The notes beneath the pieces are model-generated. The model saw only the letters and a program-made list of their open reading frames with translations, searched no databases and had not been told where the DNA came from. A DNA stretch of 64,000 nt from Dietzia alimentaria 72 (GTDB taxonomy: Bacteria > Actinomycetota > Actinomycetes > Mycobacteriales > Mycobacteriaceae): the NCBI RefSeq assembly GCF_000226215.1, contig NZ_AGFF01000032.1:23957-87956 (forward strand). Reading direction: 5' to 3'. The translations under genes and the position numbers were made by a program. Below, one piece after another: positions 49,891-64,000 of the stretch. How positions within the stretch are numbered: position 1 is the stretch's first letter; each line of letters opens with the position of its first letter.

Positions 49891-52380
49891 GTGCGAATTG
49901 CGCAGTCCTGGCTGACCGAGATCCTGCAGCGGGCCAACGACGGCTGGTCAGTGACTCCCGCAGAGCTCGACTCCGGCTTCGTGCGTGTCGGTCTCGAGGT
50001 CGAGGGCGACCCGGAGCCTTTGCCCGAGACCACCGGACCGCTCGTCATCGGGCGCGTGAGCAGCATCGAGGAACTCGAGGGTTTCAAGAAGCCCATACGC
50101 TTCTGTCTGGTCGACGTGGGAGCCGACGAGGCGCAGCAGATCGTCTGCGGCGCGCGGAATTTTGCCACCGGCGATCTGGTGGTGGTGGCGCTACCCGGCA
50201 CCGTGCTGCCGGGCGGGTTCGAGATCGGCAAGCGCAAGACCTACGGCAAGCCCAGTGAGGGCATGATCTGCTCGGCGTCAGAGCTGGGCATCGGAGCGGA
50301 TCACACCGGCATCATCGTGCTGGCGGACGGCACCGCGGAGCCAGGCGCGCCCGCCGGACCGGTTCTGGCTGCGGGGGCGTCGGGCTCCGACACGGTCTTC
50401 GAGCTCAACGTGACGCCGGACCGCGGCTACTGCCTGTCCGCCCGGGGCTTGGCACGGGAGCTCGCGTGTGGGTTTGATCTCGACTTCGCTGATCCGGCCG
50501 TCGAGCTGGGCTTGCCGTCCGAGGGGGAAGCGTGGCCGCTCGAGGTGTCTCGAGAATCCGGCGCCCAGCGTTTCGCGCTGCGCCGGGTGGTCGGCGTGGA
50601 CCCGACCGCGCGGACACCGTGGTGGATGGCCCGCCGCCTGCTGCTGTCGGGCATCCGACCGATCTCGCCCGCTGTCGACGTGACCAACTACGTCATGCTC
50701 GAGCTCGGCCATCCGATGCACGCGTTCGACGCCGCCACGCTACGGGGCGGACTCACAGTGCGTCGTGCCCGGGCGGGAGAGAAGCTCACCACCCTCGACG
50801 ACGCCGAACGCACCCTCGACCCCGAGGACGTGGTGATCTGTGATGACCGCGGCCCGATCTCGCTGGCCGGTGTGATGGGCGGTGCCAGCACCGAGGTGTC
50901 CGACCAGACCACAGAGGTGCTCCTCGAGGCCGCGGTCTGGGACACGCTCTCCGTCTTCCGTACGATCCGTCGGCACAAACTGCCCAGCGAGGCCGGCAAG
51001 CGCTACGAGCGTGGCGTCGACGCCGCGGCCTCGATCGCGGCACTGGATCGCGCGGCCACGCTCCTGGCGGAGATCACCGGCGGAACGGTAGAGGCCTCGC
51101 TCACCGATGTCGGCTCCGCCCCCACCATGCCCACGATCTCCTTCGACGCGGACCGCCCGTCCCGCGTCGCGGGCGTCGAGTACGCCACTGGAACCACGCG
51201 ACGTCGGCTCGAACAGATCGGCTGCACGGTCACCGGTGACGACGCGGTTCTGCTCGAGGTGACTCCGCCTGCGTGGCGACCCGACCTGACGTTGCCCGCA
51301 GACCTGGTGGAGGAGGTAGTGAGGCTCGAAGGGCTGGAGAACATTCCGTCGGTGCTACCCACCGCTCCCGCGGGGCGGGGCCTCACCGCCGGCCAGCGCG
51401 GACGCCGCGCGGTCGGTCGCGCGTTGGCGGCTGCCGGCCACGTCGAAGTGCTCACGTCTCCGTTCTGTGATCCGTCGGTGTTCGATGCCATGGGACTGGC
51501 CGACGACGACGAGCGTCGTTTCACGATGTCGGTCGTCAATCCCCTCGAGAGCGACAAGGCGCATCTGGCCACGACATTGTTGCCGTCGTTGATCGAGATC
51601 GCCAGGCGCAACCTCACCCGAGGTACCCGCGATCTCTCGCTGTTCTCTGTTGCGCAGGTATCGTTCCGGACCCCCACCACCTCGAGTGTGGGGATGCTGC
51701 CGGTGGACCGCGAGCCCACTGACGAGGAACGGGAAGCATTGAGCGCGTCGCTGCCCGATCAGCCCCTCCACATGGCTGCCCTGTTTACCGGGATGCGCGA
51801 CCCCGGGGGACATTCGGGTGCCGGTCGCGACGCCGACGCGCTCGATGCGGTCGAGGCGGCCAGGATCGTCGGCCGTGCACTCGGAGCCCAGGTCGACGTG
51901 CGCGCGGCCGAGTACGCGCCGTGGCACCCGGGTCGCTGCATTGAAATCCTCGTGGACGGCCGGGTCGTAGGTCACGCCGGTGAACTGCACCCGGCAGCCT
52001 GCGAGCGACTCGGACTGCCTGCACGGGCTTGTGCCGTCGAGATGGATCTCAGCGCTGTGGGAGCCCGTGAAGTCCTGCCCGCTCCCAGGATCTCCGCCTA
52101 CCCGGCCGTCAACCAGGATGTCGCGGTAGTGGTCGACGCTGCCGTTCCCGCGTCCGAGGTCGAGGCGGCGCTGCGTTCAGGCGGCGGCGAACTGCTCGAG
52201 AGTATTCGTCTGTTCGACGTGTACACCGGTTCCCAGCTCGGCGAGGGTCGCAAGTCGCTCGCCTACGCCCTCACTTTCCGCGCCGACGACCGCACCCTCA
52301 CCGAGGACGATGCGAGCCAGTGGCGCTCCGCGGCGGTCGAAGCCGCCCGGAATGCCGTGGGGGCGAGCCTCCGTGGTTGA
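49891..52380 (+). CDS. pheT: Phenylalanyl-tRNA synthetase beta subunit
   Basis: An 829-residue subunit with an N-terminal tRNA-binding OB domain (about 40-150), B3/B4 editing region, B5 domain and a C-terminal ferredoxin-fold anticodon-binding domain (YPAVNQDVAVVVDAAVPASE). The start is GTG. The end overlaps the GTG of thiD by 8 nt. Length matches the family, with no truncation. Confidence 0.96.
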   Translation: MRIAQSWLTEILQRANDGWSVTPAELDSGFVRVGLEVEGDPEPLPETTGPLVIGRVSSIEELEGFKKPIRFCLVDVGADEAQQIVCGARNFATGDLVVVALPGTVLPGGFEIGKRKTYGKPSEGMICSASELGIGADHTGIIVLADGTAEPGAPAGPVLAAGASGSDTVFELNVTPDRGYCLSARGLARELACGFDLDFADPAVELGLPSEGEAWPLEVSRESGAQRFALRRVVGVDPTARTPWWMARRLLLSGIRPISPAVDVTNYVMLELGHPMHAFDAATLRGGLTVRRARAGEKLTTLDDAERTLDPEDVVICDDRGPISLAGVMGGASTEVSDQTTEVLLEAAVWDTLSVFRTIRRHKLPSEAGKRYERGVDAAASIAALDRAATLLAEITGGTVEASLTDVGSAPTMPTISFDADRPSRVAGVEYATGTTRRRLEQIGCTVTGDDAVLLEVTPPAWRPDLTLPADLVEEVVRLEGLENIPSVLPTAPAGRGLTAGQRGRRAVGRALAAAGHVEVLTSPFCDPSVFDAMGLADDDERRFTMSVVNPLESDKAHLATTLLPSLIEIARRNLTRGTRDLSLFSVAQVSFRTPTTSSVGMLPVDREPTDEEREALSASLPDQPLHMAALFTGMRDPGGHSGAGRDADALDAVEAARIVGRALGAQVDVRAAEYAPWHPGRCIEILVDGRVVGHAGELHPAACERLGLPARACAVEMDLSAVGAREVLPAPRISAYPAVNQDVAVVVDAAVPASEVEAALRSGGGELLESIRLFDVYTGSQLGEGRKSLAYALTFRADDRTLTEDDASQWRSAAVEAARNAVGASLRG

Positions 52381-53197
52381 CGCGCCGCGGGTGCCTCGCG
52401 TTCTGTGCATCGCGGGAACGGACCCGTCCGGCGGTGCCGGCCTGCTGGCCGACACCAAGGCCGTCGCCGCGATGGGCGGGTACGGGATGGGCGCGGTCAC
52501 CGCGGTGACCATCCAGAACACCCTCGGGGTGACAGGCGTGCACGCGGTGCCGGTCGAGTCCGTTGTGTCGCAGCTCGACGCCGTGGCGGACGATGTTCAG
52601 ATCGACGCCGTCAAGGTCGGAATGTTGGGAGAAGCGGAGCTCGTCCAAGCGGTGGGTGAGTGGCTCCGTCGTCGTCGACCTCCCCACGTCGTCCTGGATC
52701 CGGTCATGGTGGCCACGACCGGCGGCCGACTGGCGAGCGACGCCGCTGCGCGCATGCTCGGCGAACTCGTACCCTTGGTCGACCTCGTGACGCCTAATGT
52801 GCCTGAACTCGCAGTCCTCTGTGGTGGCGAGACGGCTGCGCACATCGGGGATATCGTGAGACAAGCGGAACTTCTGCACGAGCAGACCGGTTGCGCTGTC
52901 CTCGCCACCACCGGTGATCTCACTGATGGCAGTGCCGAGGACGTTCTTGTGGAGTCCACCGGGGACCGCCGCACAACAGAGCGACTGACGTTCGTTCGGG
53001 TCAACACCCCGCACACCCATGGCACCGGCTGTTCCCTCTCGTCAGCGCTCGCCACCGCAAGGGTCGGCGCGCCTGACTGGGAGAGCGCATACCACCGGGT
53101 CCGCCCCTGGATGGACGGGGCGCTGCTCGGCGGACTGACACTGGAAGTCGGCGGCGGCTCCGGACCGCTCGATCACACCTGGTTCCTGCACCGCTGA
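52373..53197 (+). CDS. thiD: Hydroxymethylpyrimidine (phosphate) kinase ThiD
   Basis: A 274-residue ribokinase-like enzyme phosphorylating HMP and HMP-P in thiamine synthesis. GTG 52373 overlaps the pheT stop. Motifs are CIAGTDPSGGAGLLADTKA at the N-terminus, VLDPVMVATTGGRL and the anion-hole end NTPHTHGTGCSLSSA. Linkage to pheT by overlap suggests they are expressed together. Confidence 0.9.
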   Translation: MVDAPRVPRVLCIAGTDPSGGAGLLADTKAVAAMGGYGMGAVTAVTIQNTLGVTGVHAVPVESVVSQLDAVADDVQIDAVKVGMLGEAELVQAVGEWLRRRRPPHVVLDPVMVATTGGRLASDAAARMLGELVPLVDLVTPNVPELAVLCGGETAAHIGDIVRQAELLHEQTGCAVLATTGDLTDGSAEDVLVESTGDRRTTERLTFVRVNTPHTHGTGCSLSSALATARVGAPDWESAYHRVRPWMDGALLGGLTLEVGGGSGPLDHTWFLHR

Positions 53198-53287
53198 CCT
53201 AAAATTCGTCGAATCCACGTCAGCAGTGTGTCGTACACCTGTGCGAACATCCGTCTCGCAAGCCGGACGAGACAACAGGAGTAGTCA

Positions 53288-54034
53288 ATGACCACATCGC
53301 AGAATGCGTCCACCGCTTCCGCCCAGCAGTCGGCGGGTAAGGCGCTGGACAGGGTTCGGAAACTCTTCGCGAAAGCCGAGAGCGTCGCTGGAACGCCGGA
53401 GGCCGAGGTTCTTCTGGAGCGGGCGTACGAATTGCTCGCCAAATACGGGGTTGACGAGGTGCTGGCGCGGTCGGGCCCCGACGATGCGTCCGCCGAGGTC
53501 ACCGTCTACGACCACGTCGTCTCGGGCAGTTATCAGCCGGACCAGGTGAGCCTGGTCGCGTCGCTGGCCGTGGCGATGCACTGCCGGGCCGTCACCTCCG
53601 CGCGAGTAGATCGCACGAGGGTCGTCCACATTATTGGTGTTCGTCGTCACGTAGAGCGGGTCGGAATGCTGGCGGGTGCCCTTACCGGCATCATGCTCGC
53701 AGCGGCGGCCCAGCAGCGGCCCCAGGTCGGCATGTCCGCGGTCACGCACCGTAAATCGTTCATGGCCGGGTTCGCTTACGAAGTGGGGCGCCGGCTGAAG
53801 GCTGCAGAACGGGGAGCGGTCGCCGAGAGCTCAGATGCCGCTGGTGCGGGACTGGCGCTCCGGACGGACTCTCAATGCGCGGACTCTGAGCTCCGCCGTC
53901 GCTTCCCGTCGGCGGTGCGGGGGAGCCGCCGGCGTGTCGGGACCTCCGGGATCGACGAAGGGCGTCGTGTGGGCGGGTCCGTTGATCTGGGCCAACGGCG
54001 ATTCCGCGGCGGCGGCAGGCAGATCAGTGCCTGA
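53288..54034 (+). CDS. DUF2786 domain protein
   Basis: A 248-residue protein with an N-terminal DUF2786 segment: VRKLFAKAESVAGTPEAEVLL followed by ERAYELLAKYGVD. A middle region has a small hydrophobic helix (LAGALTGIMLAAAAQ), and the C-terminus is basic and Gly/Arg-rich. DUF2786 proteins are found in actinomycetes and phages; some are suspected DNA-binding proteins. I see no frameshift. It sits between thiD and argC and is not clearly linked to either. Confidence 0.75.
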   Translation: MTTSQNASTASAQQSAGKALDRVRKLFAKAESVAGTPEAEVLLERAYELLAKYGVDEVLARSGPDDASAEVTVYDHVVSGSYQPDQVSLVASLAVAMHCRAVTSARVDRTRVVHIIGVRRHVERVGMLAGALTGIMLAAAAQQRPQVGMSAVTHRKSFMAGFAYEVGRRLKAAERGAVAESSDAAGAGLALRTDSQCADSELRRRFPSAVRGSRRRVGTSGIDEGRRVGGSVDLGQRRFRGGGRQISA

Positions 54035-54042
54035 CGGCGTAA

Positions 54043-55146
<1,104 letters not shown>

Positions 55147-55152
55147 CGGCTC

Positions 55153-55173
55153 GCAGCAGCAGCAGCAGCAGCA
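55153..55173 (+). repeat. (GCA)7 trinucleotide repeat between argC and argB
   Basis: Seven perfect GCA units lie 6 nt after the argC stop. Such a run may change length by slippage. It occupies the place where argJ is found in related organisms. Confidence 0.9.
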
Positions 55174-55204
55174 TTTGTTCAGTCCCGCCCGGAAGGGGCA
55201 TGAG

Positions 55205-56136
55205 ATGACCACAGAGATGAACGACGGGTCCTCCGAGCTAACACCATTTGTCCGCGCGCACGTCCTCGCCGAGGCCCTGCCGTGGCTTCAGAAGTTCCAC
55301 AACAAGATTGTCGTGGTCAAGTACGGCGGCAACGCGATGGTGGACGACCGGCTCAAGGCCGCGTTCGCCGCGGATATGGTCTTCCTCCGTACCTGTGGCC
55401 TCAAGCCTGTCGTGGTTCACGGTGGTGGTCCGCAGATCACGTCGATGCTCGGACGCCTGGGCATGGAGGGTGAGTTCCGTGGAGGCTTCCGGGTTACCAC
55501 TCCGGAGGTCATGGATGTGGTGCGAATGGTGCTCTTCGGCCAGGTCGGCCGAGAGCTCGTGGGCCTGATCAACGCACACGGGCCCTACGCCGTGGGGATC
55601 TCGGGCGAGGACGCCGGACTGTTCACGGCGGTCCGCCGGACGGCGATGGTCAATGGTGCACCTACCGACATCGGCCTCGTCGGCGACGTCCAGGCAGTGG
55701 ACCCGAGAGCGGTGCTCGACCTGATCGAGGCTGGTCGGATCCCGGTGGTGTCGACCATCGCACCTGATGTCGACGGCACGGTCCACAACATCAACGCCGA
55801 CTCGGCTGCGGGGGCCCTCGCTGCGGCCCTTTCGGCGGAAAAGCTCGTCGTCCTTACAGACGTAGAGGGCCTATACACCAATTGGCCCGATCGTTCGTCG
55901 CTCGTGACCCACCTCGGCACAGGGCCTCTGGAGAAACTCCTGCCGTCCTTGGAGAGCGGGATGGTCCCGAAGATGGAGGCCTGCCTCCGCGCGGTGCAGG
56001 GCGGTGTGGGGGCGGCACACGTCATCGACGGACGCGTGGAGCACTCGGTGTTGCTCGAGATTCTCACCGAGGGAGGCATCGGGACCATGGTCACCGAGGG
56101 TTCCCACGAGACCCGGTCCCCACTAGGAGCTGACAA

Positions 56137-56140
<4 letters not shown>
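55205..56140 (+). CDS. argB: Acetylglutamate kinase
   Basis: A 311-residue amino acid kinase, usually the arginine-feedback-controlled step. ATG 55205 has GGAAGGGG upstream. Motifs are [40 protein letters not shown] and [13 protein letters not shown]. It overlaps argD by 4 nt. Confidence 0.96.
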
Positions 56141-58798
<2,658 letters not shown>

Positions 58799-58861
58799 CC
58801 TGCCAAAGCGTACGAACACTGACCATCAGACAAACTAAGCACACACACCAAGGAGAACACC

Positions 58862-61705
<2,844 letters not shown>

Positions 61706-61709
<4 letters not shown>

Positions 61710-62356
61710 CCGCCCTCCCCACCGTCACTAACGCCGGCGATGCCATCGGGTTCAGACAATTTTTACGGCGCGCCTCGCCGGACGAGGCTGCGCGGACGTT
61801 GCTCGGTGGAGTCCTTAGGCACGGTGCTGTCTCGGTCCGGATCGTTGAGGTTGAGGCTTACGGAGGGCCGGTGGAATCCGCGCATCCGGACGAGGCGGCG
61901 CACACCTGGCCCGGCCTCACCTCACGTAACGAGGTGATGTTCGGCGACGCCGGGCACCTGTACGTCTATCTCAGTCACGGCATTCACCAGTGCATCAACA
62001 TCACCTGCCGGCCGGCCGGCGAGGGCGGGGGAGTCCTGCTCCGCGCAGGTCGGGTGGTCAGCGGGCATGACGTTGTCTTGCTCCGTCGACCGGGCGTAGC
62101 CCTCGAACGAGCAGCTCGAGGCCCCGGCAATCTCGGGAAGAGTCTCGGTATCGATCTGACGTTCCGTGGCACGGATGTACTTGCCTCGTCGTCGTCGGTG
62201 TCCTTCTGTCCCGAGCCCGTCTCTGATGAGCAGATACGGACGGGACCCCGCGTGGGCGTGTCCCGCGAGGCCGAGAGGCCGTGGCGCTTCTGGCTGGCCG
62301 GGGCGCGAGAGGTTTCGGCCTACCGCCGAAGTCCGCGGGCACCGCGTCCCGAGTAG
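61706..62356 (+). CDS. mpg: 3-methyladenine DNA glycosylase (AAG family)
   Basis: A 216-residue base-excision enzyme with the AAG fold. Catalytic Glu is in VEVEAYGGP, and [30 protein letters not shown] and [12 protein letters not shown] complete the family pattern. GTG 61706 overlaps the Trm112-like gene. mpg before tyrS matches mycobacteria (Rv1688-Rv1689). Confidence 0.92.
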
Positions 62357-62424
62357 TCCGCACCGGACCGCTGGACACCAAGACCCACCCGCCCCGTGGT
62401 GGGCGGGCACCGCGATGGGGGACA

Positions 62425-63705
62425 ATGGTCGCCGTGACCTACAACTTCCTCGATGAACTGCAGTGGCGGGGGCTCGTCGCACAGTCGACCGACCTCGACG
62501 CGCTCCGCGCTCACCTCGACGAGGGGAGGGTGTCGCTCTATTGCGGGTTCGACCCGACCGGGCCCAGTTTGCATGCCGGGCACCTGATCCCGCTGCTCAC
62601 CCTGCGACGGTTCCAACTGGCGGGTCACCGCCCCATCGTGTTGGCCGGCGGTGCCACCGGGATGATCGGTGATCCCCGCGACGTGGGTGAGCGGACCATG
62701 AATTCCTCCGACACCGTCGCCGAGTGGACCGAGCGAATCGAAGGTCAGCTCGAGCGGTTCGTGGATCTCACCGAGGGGCCGACCGGAGCCCGTGTGGTCA
62801 ATAACATGCAGTGGACCGGCCACCTATCGGCCATCGAGTTCCTCCGTGACGTGGGCAAGCACTTCTCGCTCAACACGATGCTGGGAAGGGACACGGTCAA
62901 GCGTCGCCTCGAGGGCGAGGGGATCTCCTTCACCGAGTTCTCCTACATGCTGCTCCAGGCCAACGACTTCCTGCAGTTGCGACGCAATATGGGATGCACG
63001 TTGCAACTCGGCGGCTCCGATCAATGGGGCAACATCATCGGCGGGGTGGACCTCAACCGCCGCGTCGACGGCGAGGCCGTACACGCCATGACCGTTCCAC
63101 TGGTCACCTCCGCGGACGGGAAGAAGTTCGGCAAGTCCACAGGGGGCGGCAGCCTATGGCTCGATCCGACCATGACCAGTCCTTACACCTGGTACCAGTA
63201 CTTCCTCAACACCGCCGACGCCGATGTCATCCGGTACCTGCGCTGGTTCTCCTTCCTCGGACAGGAGGAGATCGACGAGCTCGCAACTCTCACTGAGGAC
63301 AAGCCCCACATGCGAGCGGCCCAGAAGCGTCTCGCGGAAGAGATGACGACTCTGGTGCATGGTGTGTCCGCTACCGAGTCGGTCCAGGCCGCGGCTCAGG
63401 CGCTGTTCGGTCGAGGCGAATTGTCCGGACTCGACGAGATGACGCTCGCTGCCGCGCTAGAGGATGCCGGAACGGTTTCCGTGGGGACCGACGAGCCCAG
63501 GACGATCGTCGACCTGCTGGCGGCCTCTGGTCTCTGCGACAGCAAGGGCGCCGCCCGACGGGCGGTGGGCGAAGGTGGCGCGTACGTGAACAACGAACGC
63601 GTCGCTGATCCCGAGTGGTCCCCAGCATCTGAAGACCTGCTGCACGGCAGTTGGCTCGTGTTGCGCAGAGGGAAGAAAAGCTTCGCGGGCGTCCGGATCA
63701 CCTAA
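62425..63705 (+). CDS. tyrS: Tyrosyl-tRNA synthetase
   Basis: A 426-residue class I synthetase. ATG 62425 is chosen; the frame also stays open across the end of mpg. The HIGH-type motif is [11 protein letters not shown], and the KMSKS-type loop is [22 protein letters not shown] binds tyrosine. A C-terminal S4 domain ([20 protein letters not shown]) binds tRNA. No T-box leader was seen. Confidence 0.97.
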   Translation: MVAVTYNFLDELQWRGLVAQSTDLDALRAHLDEGRVSLYCGFDPTGPSLHAGHLIPLLTLRRFQLAGHRPIVLAGGATGMIGDPRDVGERTMNSSDTVAEWTERIEGQLERFVDLTEGPTGARVVNNMQWTGHLSAIEFLRDVGKHFSLNTMLGRDTVKRRLEGEGISFTEFSYMLLQANDFLQLRRNMGCTLQLGGSDQWGNIIGGVDLNRRVDGEAVHAMTVPLVTSADGKKFGKSTGGGSLWLDPTMTSPYTWYQYFLNTADADVIRYLRWFSFLGQEEIDELATLTEDKPHMRAAQKRLAEEMTTLVHGVSATESVQAAAQALFGRGELSGLDEMTLAAALEDAGTVSVGTDEPRTIVDLLAASGLCDSKGAARRAVGEGGAYVNNERVADPEWSPASEDLLHGSWLVLRRGKKSFAGVRIT

Positions 63706-63780
63706 CCGGCGATCGGGCCCAGCACGGAGGCGTCGGCAATAGTCGGCGTCTTCGCCCATTTGCCGTTATGACCTGGGGAT

Positions 63781-63809
63781 TTGCGTTTCGGACCAGGCCT
63801 GCGTAACTT
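63781..63809 (+). promoter_or_regulatory. Promoter P1, probably of an rRNA operon
   Basis: TTGCGT at 63781-63786 and TAACTT at 63804-63809 are separated by exactly 17 nt. It lies 76 nt after the tyrS stop, in a stretch without any gene, and 115 bp upstream of a second, similar element. Confidence 0.5.
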
Positions 63810-63895
63810 ATTGGAAGTCGCCGAGAGCGAGCCCAGCCGAGAGGCCGAGCCGCACAGAGCGACGGGCTCCGAGAGTGGGTTCGTGAAGTCCGGTT

Positions 63896-63924
63896 TTGAC
63901 TGGGTGGTGCGGGTCGGCTACGCT
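63896..63924 (+). promoter_or_regulatory. Promoter P2, probably of an rRNA operon
   Basis: TTGACT at 63896-63901 and TACGCT at 63919-63924 are separated by exactly 17 nt, close to the sigma-A consensus. The transcript would begin near 63931, followed by GTTGCCCCGAGTCGGGG, a GC-rich element, and a non-coding leader running off the window. Tandem promoters with an untranslated leader are typical of rRNA operons, but no 16S sequence is reached. Confidence 0.6.
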
Positions 63925-64000
63925 GGAGAAGTTGCCCCGAGTCGGGGTGGCGGTGAGGTTGTCTGCCTCGTGAGCTGGGAGTTCTTCGGGATTCTTGGGG

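Noticed and set aside
53835..54034. Frameshift or degraded end in the DUF2786 gene
   Set aside because: The Arg/Gly-rich end follows the pattern of other family C-termini, and the frame is open to a normal stop.

Overview
The window is a 64 kb piece of chromosome from a high-GC actinomycete of the Corynebacteriales/Mycobacteriales. The gene order closely follows the his-trp-lgt-pyk, polA-rpsA-coaE-uvrB, uvrA-infC-rpmI-rplT-pheST, arg and tyrS stretch known from Mycobacterium tuberculosis. Supporting traits are a mycothiol-type formaldehyde dehydrogenase, a monomeric NADP isocitrate dehydrogenase, a CoaE-GrpB fusion, many GTG/TTG starts, and secreted DUF4185 proteins of the kind linked to D-arabinan breakdown. 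A Dietzia-like organism would fit, but the species cannot be named from the sequence alone. I see no phage, insertion sequence, CRISPR array or other clear mobile element.

Layout. 1-3380: end of the histidine operon (hisH C-terminus, priA/hisA, impA, hisF, hisI). 3385-9707: a small tautomerase, then trpE, a trp-associated membrane protein, trpC, trpB, trpA and lgt, mostly coupled by 4-nt overlaps. 9748-14575: pyk with a strong terminator, a secreted M23 peptidase, mscR with a metallo-beta-lactamase partner, and an SRPBCC protein. 14597-18853 (minus): DHA2 efflux pump and icd. 19126-19199 (minus): a tRNA with anticodon CAA. 19279-27177: polA, a polar amino acid ABC transporter, a methyltransferase (minus) and rpsA.

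27413-33182: three secreted DUF4185 paralogues on the minus strand, with coaE on the plus strand between the first and the other two. This is the most distinctive accessory region. 33306-43989: uvrB, universal stress protein, a DUF732 lipoprotein and a HelD-like helicase (minus operon), a DoxX protein with a helical repeat tail (minus), an MBL hydrolase (minus) and uvrA. 44059-53197: DUF1844 gene (minus), infC (probable ATC start), rpmI, rplT, tsnR, an ABC-F ATPase, pheS, pheT and thiD. 53288-63705: a DUF2786 gene, the arginine genes argC-argB-argD-argF-argR-argG-argH without argJ, a Trm112-like protein, mpg and tyrS. The window ends in two promoter-like elements that look like the start of an rRNA operon.

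How the genes work together. The his and trp blocks share PriA, which probably does both the HisA and TrpF steps because no trpF is present. The arg block carries its own repressor (ArgR) but lacks the usual acetyltransferase argJ. MscR and the adjacent hydrolase probably form a mycothiol-dependent formaldehyde detoxification pair. The DUF4185 trio may remodel or scavenge cell-wall D-arabinan.
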